Assembly (NCBI GenBank): GCA_965223035.1 | Contig: OZ244980.1 | Location: 1,426,001 to 1,490,000, forward strand | DNA: 64,000 bases | Direction of reading: 5' to 3' | Source: CAMDPA01 sp965223035 | Lineage (GTDB): Bacteria > Pseudomonadota > Alphaproteobacteria > Rhizobiales > Hyphomicrobiaceae | Shown here: in pieces, positions 34,539 to 41,997 of the stretch | How positions within the stretch are numbered: the stretch's first letter is position 1 | How the letters are laid out: every line of letters starts with the position of its first letter | The notes under the pieces: generated by a model | What the model was told of the DNA's origin: nothing | Databases searched by the model: none | What the model saw: the letters and a program-made list of their open reading frames with translations, nothing else | Position numbers and translations under genes: made by a program

Positions 34539-35630
34539 ATGCTCCAACAGCTCATGCAAGCCACGGCGCCGCTCAGCGTTGCCGATGTCATCGCCCGCGA
34601 AATCGAGCCCAAGGTCGAGACGGTCGACGCCGATGGGCGCTACCCGATCGAGGCGCTACGCGCCCTGGGCCATGCGGAAGCGTTTTCACATCACGTGGGT
34701 GGCGGTCAGGAGCCGGACGGATTGCGGCGCGCCATTGCCGATATGGCCGCGGTGGGCGAAGTGTGTTTGTCGACCGCGTTCTGCATCTGGTGTCAGGACG
34801 CATTGGCCTGGTATCTGGATCGATCGGAGAACCCGGAAGCACGCGAGCGAAACCTGTCGGCGGTAGCGTCCGGCGCTCAACTCGGTGGCACCGGGCTTTC
34901 CAATCCGATGAAGGCACTGTCCGGCATCGAGCCGTTGGCACTCACCGGCGAGCGAGTCGCTGATGGGTATCGCGTCAGCGGCCGGCTGCCGTGGGTGTCC
35001 AATCTCGGGACCGATCACCGATTCGCTTCGGTGTTCGCGCTCGACGGCGGCCGGCGCATCATGGCCGTGTTCGACTGTGCAACGCCTGGCTTGCAGCTCA
35101 TGCAGAATGCCCACTTCATTGCGCTGGAAGGGACCGGCACCTATACCGTTGGTCTGCGTCAGGTGTTTGTGCCCGACCGCGACGTCATCACCGAAGATGC
35201 CGTCGGCTTCCTACCGCGCATTCGCCAAACCTTCGTCCTGTTGCAGCTCGGCATGGCGATCGGTTTAGCCCGTGGCATTGCGCAAGCGATGCTTGCTGAC
35301 CGGCGTGGACGTACCACGGCGACGTTCCTGCCGCACCAACCGGAGGCGATCCTCGATCGCGCGCACTCGCTTGCCGAGCGGGCGGCGGAGCTCGCTGTCA
35401 ATCAGGCTGACCCCAGCCGCGGCGCTTTCCTGGATGTGCTGCGTACGCGGCTGGCCGGGTCCTGGCTGGCGTTGGAGGCGGCGCAAGCGGGCAGCCTGCA
35501 GTTTGGCGCGCGCGGCTATATCGCCGGCTCGCAGATCTTTCGGCGCCAGCGGGAGGCCCAATTCGTCGCGATTGTGACCCCGTCGATCAAGCACATCACG
35601 ATGGAACTCGCCCGCGACGCGGTCACCTGA
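34539..35630 (+). CDS. Acyl-CoA dehydrogenase family flavoprotein
   Basis: A 363-residue protein of the acyl-CoA dehydrogenase fold. It keeps the N-terminal helical domain ('ALRALGHAEAFSHHVGGGQ'), 'AVASGAQLGGTGLSNP' near the flavin-binding strand domain, 'GYRVSGRLPWVSNLGTDH', and a C-terminal four-helix domain ('QFGARGYIAGSQIFRRQREAQFVAI'). Members that sit in sulfur operons are often FMNH2- or FAD-dependent monooxygenase-like desulfurising enzymes (SfnB/DszC-like) rather than true fatty acid enzymes. The ATG at 34539 is preferred to a TTG at 34506, as the latter overlaps the OsmC gene. It ends the operon. Confidence 0.85.
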   Translation: MLQQLMQATAPLSVADVIAREIEPKVETVDADGRYPIEALRALGHAEAFSHHVGGGQEPDGLRRAIADMAAVGEVCLSTAFCIWCQDALAWYLDRSENPEARERNLSAVASGAQLGGTGLSNPMKALSGIEPLALTGERVADGYRVSGRLPWVSNLGTDHRFASVFALDGGRRIMAVFDCATPGLQLMQNAHFIALEGTGTYTVGLRQVFVPDRDVITEDAVGFLPRIRQTFVLLQLGMAIGLARGIAQAMLADRRGRTTATFLPHQPEAILDRAHSLAERAAELAVNQADPSRGAFLDVLRTRLAGSWLALEAAQAGSLQFGARGYIAGSQIFRRQREAQFVAIVTPSIKHITMELARDAVT

Positions 35631-35641
35631 AAGGGCTCATT

Positions 35642-35757
35642 CACGTCCGCCTGAGGTGGTTAGGCCTGGCCGGCCTGACCTCGCGTCCGGCCGTCCAGAA
35701 CATCTGCCGCTGGGTGACCGGTGGCGGAGCGGGATGGTTCCTGCCGACACTGGAACG
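35642..35757 (-). repeat. Family B repeat, copy B10
   Basis: Reverse copy: 'CGTCCGCCTGAGGTGGTTAGGCCTGGCCGGCC', a decayed centre 'CATCTGCCGCTGGGTGACCGG' and 'GGCGGAGCGGGATGGTTCCTGCC'. It fills the gap between convergent genes; the UbiD stop lies three bases beyond its edge. Confidence 0.84.
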
Positions 35758-35759
35758 TT

Positions 35760-37193
35760 CTAAAAGCCCTTTGGAAGATGCTTGGCGAATTTTGCCCGCA
35801 CCCGCTCATCCAACGCCTTGCTCGAGCGGGCCACCTTCGGAAACGTTGAGATCCGGTTCCAGGGCTTGCAGGCATCGATGATCACGCGGGTGTTGCGCTT
35901 GTCCGTGTCCGCATCGTAGCACATCGGATCGAGTGCCGAACTCCAGCCGCCACGGATCATCTCCATATCTTCGCGCGCGTCAACTCGCGTGCACATGGCC
36001 CAAATCACGTCGTTGATGTTGGAAGGGTCGATGTCGTCGTCCACCACCACCGTCCAACGATTGTTGAAGGCACCGGCATGACATGAAGCGGCCACCATGC
36101 CGGCTTGCTTGGAGTGCCCGCCGTACATCTGCTTGATGGAAATGGTTAGCCAGAACCGGCTGCCGCCGGCCTCGTGGGCCCAAACACCGTGCACGCCGGG
36201 CACGCCCGCTGCTTCCAGCTGGTTCCACACTGCCCCGCAACGATAGGTCCCGAAATAGAAGGTGTTGTCATTGGGCGGGACACCGGGAATGGCACCCAGC
36301 AGGATCGGGTTATCGCGATGCATGAAGGTTTCAATGCGGATCGCCGGCTCCGGCCGCGCATCGCCTGAATAATATCCCGTCCACTCGCCCAGCGGTCCTT
36401 CCAGCACTGTGTCGTCGGGAGCAATAAATCCTTCGAAGGCGATCTCCGCGTTGGCCGGCACCGGCAGGCCGGTTTTTGGCATATTGATCACCTCAACCGC
36501 CTCGTCGAGGATGCCGCCCGCCATGTCGTATTCACTTTTGCCGTAGGGCACCTCGAGCCCTGCCAGCATGAACAGCGCAGGATGCATGCCTGCGACGACG
36601 GCCACCGGACAGCTCTCGCCGCGCTCGTGGTACTTGGTCATGATGATGCGGCCATGTTTGCCAGGTGACATCATCAACCCGGCGACGTCCGGACCGTGGC
36701 TCTGGATGCGGTAGCAGCCGGCATTGATCCAGCCGCTATCAGGGTCCTTCATGACGACCAGGCAGGCGGTCCCGATGTAGGGGCCGCCGTCCAGCTCATG
36801 CCAGACCGGCGTCGGAATCCTCGTGATGTCGATCTTGTCGCCCTCGTAGACGTTTTCCAATAACGGGCCGCCGTTGATGTCCTTGGGCGGGATCGACGGT
36901 TTGTCGCCCATGTATGTGCGCCACCATTGGATCAAGTCGCGATCCGAGCTGTCCGGTTGGAGACCGAGCGCGATATTGATGCGGGGAATCGAGGTGAGGA
37001 TGTTGGCCATCACCCGATGACCCTTGGGAAATCCGGGGACCTCGTCGAACAGCACCGCCGGATTGCCCATCTGGCGCATGTAAATGTCGACGATACCGCC
37101 GATCTCCTCTTTGGGTTCGGCGCCGGTGATCACCTTTAGTTCGCCCGCTGCCTCCACCTCGGCCAGCCATGTCCGCAGGTCTTTGTTCGCCAC
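35760..37193 (-). CDS. UbiD family (prFMN-dependent) decarboxylase
   Basis: A 477-residue member of the UbiD/Fdc family, which uses prenylated FMN for reversible decarboxylation of aromatic or alpha,beta-unsaturated acids. Landmarks: 'WINAGCYRIQSHG' (155-167, the Arg-containing prFMN contact), 'GMHPALFMLAG', 'FEGFIAPDDTVLEGPLGEWTGYY' with Glu265 and Glu270, and 'VVVDDDIDPSNINDVIWAMCTR', which holds the metal-binding aspartates. The GTG start follows AAGGAGA by five bases. No UbiX-type prenyltransferase is visible, so the cofactor must be made elsewhere. The substrate is unknown. Confidence 0.92.
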   Translation of the reverse strand: MANKDLRTWLAEVEAAGELKVITGAEPKEEIGGIVDIYMRQMGNPAVLFDEVPGFPKGHRVMANILTSIPRINIALGLQPDSSDRDLIQWWRTYMGDKPSIPPKDINGGPLLENVYEGDKIDITRIPTPVWHELDGGPYIGTACLVVMKDPDSGWINAGCYRIQSHGPDVAGLMMSPGKHGRIIMTKYHERGESCPVAVVAGMHPALFMLAGLEVPYGKSEYDMAGGILDEAVEVINMPKTGLPVPANAEIAFEGFIAPDDTVLEGPLGEWTGYYSGDARPEPAIRIETFMHRDNPILLGAIPGVPPNDNTFYFGTYRCGAVWNQLEAAGVPGVHGVWAHEAGGSRFWLTISIKQMYGGHSKQAGMVAASCHAGAFNNRWTVVVDDDIDPSNINDVIWAMCTRVDAREDMEMIRGGWSSALDPMCYDADTDKRNTRVIIDACKPWNRISTFPKVARSSKALDERVRAKFAKHLPKGF

Positions 37194-37342
37194 GTCGATC
37201 TCCTTGCGCCCGGTGCGCTCTTGCGGCCGGCACGCGATCGGGCCGGCTCGCTGTGGTTACACAGTCGATCCCACATGACAAGAGACCCAAACTCATTGCC
37301 GCGTCGGGGCTGGCACTGTGGATGCAGCTTTGGAACAGCGTT

Positions 37343-37460
37343 GCGGCGTGAGCTGGAACCTTCCCGCTGTCGACCCGGTCACGCACGATCATCGTGCCAT
37401 TGGGTGACCGGCTGGGGGAACGGGCCGGTAAAGGCTTATGCGCCTACGACGGACATGATT
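37343..37460 (+). repeat. Family B repeat, copy B11
   Basis: Starts 'GTGAGCTGGAACCTTCCCGCTG', has 'CGTGCCATTGGGTGACCGGCTGGGGGAACGGGCCGGTAAAGGC' and ends in a decayed palindrome 'CGCCTACGACGGACATGATT'. Lies between divergent genes. No gene is recognised elsewhere in 37194-37658. Confidence 0.82.
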
Positions 37461-37658
37461 GAGCACGTCGACACCGGGAAGCCCGACGTCTGGCTCGTTA
37501 TGGCGCCGGGTGAGACGAGGTCGCTGTCGAAACGAACTGCCGTTTGAGCTATAGCTGGCGGACTGTCTGGTTCGGGGCTGGCCCGACCGCAATTCAAGCT
37601 GCCCGACCAGCGGTGCTTCGAAGTCGTGCTTATCCATCAGCAGAAGGACTCTCCGTTG

Positions 37659-38189
37659 ATGCCACAACAAGCGAAACAGACGACAAGCCAACAGGTTGGC
37701 CCTCATATTCCGGCGAGGTTCTTATCGCACGGCACGATTGAGACCCGTGATCTGCAAAGGGCCCGGAGCTTTTTGGAGGAAATGTTTGGGTTTGAGGTGC
37801 GTCAGACCAGCAAGATATCTCTCATGCTCCGCTTAAACAGCACCACGACAATCGCCTGTGTTCAGACCAAAGGCCCTACCAAAGCTGGACTTTACAGCCA
37901 TTTTGGCCTTGATCTGGAAACCCGTGAACAGGTCGATCAGGCCTACGCGACGGCCAAGCGGCTGCAACAGGCCTATGGCATCAAGAAATTGACCCAGCCC
38001 ACTGATCAGCACGGGACCTACGCATTTTACATCGTCGATGCGGACGAGAACTGGTGGGAAATTCTGACCAATCCTCCCAACGGGTATAGTTACGTATTCG
38101 ACTTGGAGGAAGAGCAGCGGTCTTGGTTTGAAACCGATCGCGGTCGCGGTCGCCAAGAACACTGGGAAGATCTCAACAAACTGAAATAG
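37659..38189 (+). CDS. VOC (glyoxalase/dioxygenase) family protein
   Basis: A 176-residue VOC-fold protein. The first beta-alpha-beta unit is 'SHGTIETRDLQRARSFLEEMFGFEV' (residues 27-51), and the metal-site region at the end is 'YAFYIVDADENWWEILTNP', with His27 and Glu near 141 as plausible ligands. The C-terminus is an acidic and arginine-rich tail. The ATG at 37659 is preferred over GTG 37626; AGAAGGA lies about 12 bases upstream, a somewhat long gap. It stands alone, divergent from the UbiD gene. The reaction type (dioxygenase, lyase, isomerase) cannot be read. Confidence 0.8.
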   Translation: MPQQAKQTTSQQVGPHIPARFLSHGTIETRDLQRARSFLEEMFGFEVRQTSKISLMLRLNSTTTIACVQTKGPTKAGLYSHFGLDLETREQVDQAYATAKRLQQAYGIKKLTQPTDQHGTYAFYIVDADENWWEILTNPPNGYSYVFDLEEEQRSWFETDRGRGRQEHWEDLNKLK

Positions 38190-38230
38190 ACGCGCGGCAA
38201 GCCCTGATGTTTTAGCGATCGGCTGAGTGG

Positions 38231-38250
38231 AATGAAACTCCCGTTTCATT
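38231..38250. promoter_or_regulatory. 20-bp perfect inverted repeat upstream of the LuxR gene
   Basis: AATGAAAC-TCCC-GTTTCATT: eight-base arms, four-base centre. It is 42 bases after the VOC stop and 243 bases before the LuxR start. Size and symmetry resemble LuxR-type operators, but it is also a possible stem-loop terminator for the VOC gene, although no run of T follows. Confidence 0.5.
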
Positions 38251-38492
38251 TGCCGGTTGTAATCGGTTGCGCGGACGCAAATGACGTGTAAACGTTGTGC
38301 GTGGTCGTTGCCCAGTTTTTGAATGGGGCCGCGTTTGGGGCAGCTGCGTGTTGCCATTTCCAATAGATCGTCTGTCGTCTGCTCCATCAGGTCCTCATTG
38401 AAAAGTACGTTGATGTCGTTTTTGGCTGTTGGATGATGTTGCGGTCGTGGTTCACCGCGAATGGCAGATCAAGATTTCAGGGAGGGACTGCC

Positions 38493-39263
38493 GTGTTGCC
38501 CAAGCGAGCTGCCCACGTCGATCAGCTCGGCGAGGACATGTTGCACTACGCCACCACCACCGACAGCCTGGATACGGTGGAACAGGTCCTCAACAAACTG
38601 CACGATGTGACCCAGCGAAGCAGCACGCTGAATGTGCTCGGAGCCGCGCTGTTCCCCTTGCGCTGGGGCGATCTGAGTAGTCTTGAGGTGGACAAGACCA
38701 TCTTCTTCCACAAAAGCGCCCCGCATGGCTGGTGGGATGAGTACGTCGAGCTCAGCAAGCACAGTCCCTCCCCCGCCTTGCATTTGATGAGCACGGCGTT
38801 GGCGCCACAAACGGACACCGAGCTGATGCAGGTGCTGGAGCCGCTTGGCGTCGACCGATGGCCCAACGAGCTGGCGTTGAAATACGGCATGCGCGATGGG
38901 CTGACCTGTCCCGTCGGGGGGCGCTGGGTGGTCGCCTATTGGTCGCGGCAAACGCTGAGACCTAAGCTTTGCGAGGAGACACGCGCGATCCTGTTCATGG
39001 GCGCGACGTTTGCTGCAATTCGGCTGCAAAAGCTGGTCCGACTCAGCGGCAACCGTCTCGGCAGTCCGACCGGATTGACGCCGCGTGAGCTATCGGTGTT
39101 GCGGCTGTTCTCGAATGGCCATCAGGTCCACGACGCGGCTCAGTTGCTCGGCCTAGGCGAGGAGACGGTGCGAACCCACGCCAAGAAGGCGATGGAAAAG
39201 CTTGGGGCCAATAACCGGACGCAGGCCGTCGCACAGGCGATCAGGCTGCATCTGATCCCGTAG
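38493..39263 (+). CDS. LuxR family regulator with autoinducer-binding-like domain
   Basis: A 256-residue protein. The N-terminal part (about 25-165) has the look of an acyl-homoserine-lactone-binding domain ('GWWDEYVELSKHSPSPALHLM', 'ALKYGMRDGLTCPV'), but the usual Asp-Pro after the Trp-Tyr pair is not evident. The C-terminal GerE/LuxR HTH reads 'LTPRELSVLRLFSNGHQVHDAAQLLGLGEETVRTHAKKAMEKLGANNRTQAV'. The GTG at 38493 is chosen because GGAGGG lies seven bases before it; the upstream in-frame ATG has no site. No LuxI-type synthase is present, so this is a LuxR solo responding to an unknown signal. Confidence 0.85.
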   Translation: MLPKRAAHVDQLGEDMLHYATTTDSLDTVEQVLNKLHDVTQRSSTLNVLGAALFPLRWGDLSSLEVDKTIFFHKSAPHGWWDEYVELSKHSPSPALHLMSTALAPQTDTELMQVLEPLGVDRWPNELALKYGMRDGLTCPVGGRWVVAYWSRQTLRPKLCEETRAILFMGATFAAIRLQKLVRLSGNRLGSPTGLTPRELSVLRLFSNGHQVHDAAQLLGLGEETVRTHAKKAMEKLGANNRTQAVAQAIRLHLIP

Positions 39264-39793
39264 TTCGCTCAACGACTTCAGCCTCCTAAGCTCTGCAGTT
39301 GCTGCCGGAATGCGACGAATGCTGCGCGACGCGCCGCTAAGATTGAAACAAGGCACACGTGCTATTTGGCAGTGGAGCAGCTTTGTCGCCGGTGTGATGG
39401 CCCTTGCGGTCTATGATATCAGCGGCATCAGCCTGGTCATCAAGGGCGTTACATACTTTTGCCGGCCCGGCGCACACGCCGCCGGATCGCACCGTTGATC
39501 TCATGGACATTTTAATCGGATTCATTCTAGCGGTACGTATTTCCCCGGCCATTTACCTTTCTGTTGGGGCTGAAGCGCCGACGTGTGCCTCGAGCTTGCA
39601 TGCCAACCAGGTGCGCTGCAATTGATGTTTCTTTATAAAATGGATGATCGGTCGTTGGTTCGGTGACAGCGTGGATGCACGACACCGATATTGCGTGGGC
39701 CTCTTGGTTAAACCGCAGCCGGTACACCGATGGCGGGCCATTAGGCAGCCAACTCGCCATCACCAAATATGATGAACGCTTGCGCCCGGCCAT
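39264..39793. other. 530-base region without a recognisable gene
   Basis: Short frames of 60-73 codons overlap on both strands; none has a ribosome site or a recognisable domain. No family A or B copy is visible. It may contain the promoter for the small secreted protein that follows. Confidence 0.4.
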
Positions 39794-40135
39794 ATGAAAA
39801 ACTCGGCCTTGGCCTTCGGCCTGCTGATTTCCATCATGGCGTTGGTTGGGCTTTTGCATGGGGTGGTGGCTCAGGACCACAAGCGTCTTCCCGGCGATCC
39901 AGGTGAGTTGAAGATGAGCCTTAAAGGCAAGCCGCTACAGGGCGTATTTTTACCCGCAGTTCAAGCGCCATCAGCCGCAAGGGGCGTCATTGAAGGATGC
40001 GTTGAGCGGAACCAATTTGATCCGGTATGTTGGCGGACCTGCGCGAATTTTTGTTATGTCTTGGCTGTCAACGCGCGCCAATATCACGCGTGCCTCAGCG
40101 ACACGGGCATTGCCAGATGCAGCCGAACCGGCTGA
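39794..40135 (+). CDS. Small secreted cysteine-containing hypothetical protein
   Basis: A 113-residue frame with a signal peptide-like N-terminus ('MKNSALAFGLLISIMALVGLLHGVVAQ', cleavage near residue 26). The mature part has a basic beginning ('DHKRLPGDPGELKMSLKGKPLQG') and six cysteines near the C-terminus ('EGCVERNQFDPVCWRTCANFCYV', 'YHACLSD', 'ARCSRTG'), suggesting disulfides. No clear ribosome site precedes the ATG, which lowers confidence. I do not recognise the family. Confidence 0.45.
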   Translation: MKNSALAFGLLISIMALVGLLHGVVAQDHKRLPGDPGELKMSLKGKPLQGVFLPAVQAPSAARGVIEGCVERNQFDPVCWRTCANFCYVLAVNARQYHACLSDTGIARCSRTG

Positions 40136-40313
40136 CGCTGTTGCATCGCCGGTGTTTGGCCACGCTCGTTTCCAGCTGAGCGTCGCGTCAGCCCGCATCG
40201 GCCGGCCCCCACACGAGTGTGCCATGGGGCGGCCGGGCCAATTCGCTGTTACCAGCACGCGGGAATCAGGAGCAACGTCGCTTACCCGCCTCGGCAAGTC
40301 CCGCCAGCGGCGG

Positions 40314-40628
40314 CTACCGCTCCCAGCCCTCGGCGACCCCGGCAAGGATCGCCGCACCAGCCTCGGCTGTCGGCACAATCTCTGTGATGTCGTTGCGGAA
40401 AAGTGGCCAGAATTTTGCGCACAACCTGATCACGTCTGTTTTAGACGGCGCCTCAACCAAGGCGTAACCCTCCGAGTTATTGATCCAACCGGAGAACTTT
40501 ACGGCGCTGTCTGCTTCCACCAGAGCGTTGGCTTCTTTCACGTTGGCGGCCCAGGCGGCAAGCTCTTCCTTGCGATCCCTCGGCCACACCGGCGGCTCGC
40601 AGGTGAAATGGGTGAGGTAGAGCGGCAT
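40314..40628 (-). CDS. Small alpha/beta protein, DUF3303-like
   Basis: A 104-residue protein with an AGAGGTG site before the ATG. The composition 'FSGWINNSEGYALVEAPSKTDVIRLCAKFWPLFRNDITEIVP' (residues 45-86) fits the second half of a DUF3303-like ferredoxin fold ('G-ALVE----L---W--L---EV-P'). The N-terminus ('MPLYLTHFTCEPPVWPRDR') supplies the first strand. Such proteins have no known function. It is monocistronic and divergent from the TAXI gene. Confidence 0.68.
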   Translation of the reverse strand: MPLYLTHFTCEPPVWPRDRKEELAAWAANVKEANALVEADSAVKFSGWINNSEGYALVEAPSKTDVIRLCAKFWPLFRNDITEIVPTAEAGAAILAGVAEGWER

Positions 40629-40758
40629 CAGAACACCTCTTCGTTTGGGGCTTGGTGAAAAGTGGTCAATTTAGCCCGCTGCCGCGAAATGGGCATTGAA
40701 AATGTGCAAGGCCCGTTTGCCGTTGCCTGATGCCGATTTGAAACACCGGCAATAGCGG

Positions 40759-40819
40759 CTAGAGCAACCTGCCTTTAATCGGAATCGGAACGATCCCGAT
40801 TAAAGGCGCGATGATCTAG
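40759..40819 (+). repeat. Family A repeat, copy A5 (short form)
   Basis: CTAGAGCAACCTGCCTTTAATCGG...CCGATTAAAGGCGCGATGATCTAG. The left arm of hairpin 1 is joined to the right end of hairpin 2, giving a 61-base element still bounded by CTAG at both ends. Located upstream of the divergent TAXI gene. Confidence 0.9.
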
Positions 40820-41019
40820 AGGTGGCGCGGCCCAACTGGACGCCGTCACGCTATTGCTCGGTGATGTGTGGGGTCGGGCAGCGTAATGATCGCTTGCAGA
40901 ATGTAACGATGGCTCGCAGAATATTGTCTATGATTGTAATGCTAGTTGCCATGACGCTGCCACATGGCTAGGCTCGCCGCACAACAGATCCGTCGCAACA
41001 GTCCTCCCGGGAGGGTCCC

Positions 41020-41970
41020 ATGAAACGTCGTCTTTGCGCGCTATCAGCATGCGCTGTCGTCGGCATCGCGACCGCGGCCTCGGCCTCGGCGCAAACCTTG
41101 AGCATCGGTTCAAATCCGCAAGGCTCGCTGGCTTATTCAACCGCTGCAGGCGTCGCCAAGGTGGTTAACGAGACCGCGGGCCTGAAGATGCGGGTTGTTC
41201 CGCAGGGCGGCCCGGTCGTGACGCTTCCGCTGGTCGACAAGGGCGAACTCGACTTTTCCATCGCGCTCAGCGTGGTGGCCGGCTTCGGCCAGCTGGGAGA
41301 GAAGATGTTCAAGGGTCGTAAGCAGGACAACGTGCGGATCGTCGCCACCCTGTTCCCGCTGCATTTGGGCTTCTTTGTCCGCAAGGATTCCGACATTAAG
41401 ACCATTGCGGACATCAAGGGTAAACGGGTCAGCAGCAAGCTTACCAAGCAGAAGATCGTGCTCATTACCGGCGCAGCGAAGCTGGCCACGGCCGGGCTGA
41501 CCTATAACGATACGATCGGCGTGCCGGCCGCCAATGGCGTCCGCCAGGTTGAGGACTTCATGGCGGGCAAGATCGATGCCGTCACTTATTCGCTGACCTC
41601 CGGCAAGACGGCGCAAGCCCATGCCAAGGTCGGGATCCGGGTGCTGTCCCTGCCGAACACACCGGAAGCGGCAAAGGCGATGCAAAAGGTGGCGCCCGGT
41701 TCCATCATCGAGACCATTCAGCCAAACCCGGCCTATCCTGGTGTGGAAGGGCCCACCAACGTGTTTTCGGCGCCGTTCCTTGTGACCGCGAGCGCGAAAA
41801 CCCCGGACGACGTGGTCTATAAGGTGGTCAAGGCCATTTACGAGAACCGACCGAAGCTGATCGCTTCCCACAAGTCGTTTAACGGCATGAAGCCGGAGAA
41901 GCTGCACTTGGACATCGGCATGCCATTCCATCCAGGCGCGCTGAAGTTCTTCAAGGAGAAGGGCATGTAG
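41020..41970 (+). CDS. TAXI family TRAP transporter solute-binding protein
   Basis: A 316-residue periplasmic protein with a Sec signal (MKRRLCALSACAVVGIATAASASAQ, cut after ASA). The mature part shows the TAXI fold: 'LSIGSNPQGSLAYSTAAGVAKVVNE' (27-51), 'PLVDKGELDFSIALS' and 'PAANGVRQVEDFMAGKIDAV'. TAXI proteins deliver acidic solutes such as glutamate, 2-oxoglutarate or aromatic acids to a fused DctQM permease. The permease gene begins 27 bases after this stop. An AGGGTCCC stretch precedes the ATG, with GGGAGG further up as a plausible ribosome site. Confidence 0.92.
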   Translation: MKRRLCALSACAVVGIATAASASAQTLSIGSNPQGSLAYSTAAGVAKVVNETAGLKMRVVPQGGPVVTLPLVDKGELDFSIALSVVAGFGQLGEKMFKGRKQDNVRIVATLFPLHLGFFVRKDSDIKTIADIKGKRVSSKLTKQKIVLITGAAKLATAGLTYNDTIGVPAANGVRQVEDFMAGKIDAVTYSLTSGKTAQAHAKVGIRVLSLPNTPEAAKAMQKVAPGSIIETIQPNPAYPGVEGPTNVFSAPFLVTASAKTPDDVVYKVVKAIYENRPKLIASHKSFNGMKPEKLHLDIGMPFHPGALKFFKEKGM

Positions 41971-41997
41971 CCCCCTTTGGTTGCGCGTCACGCGGTC

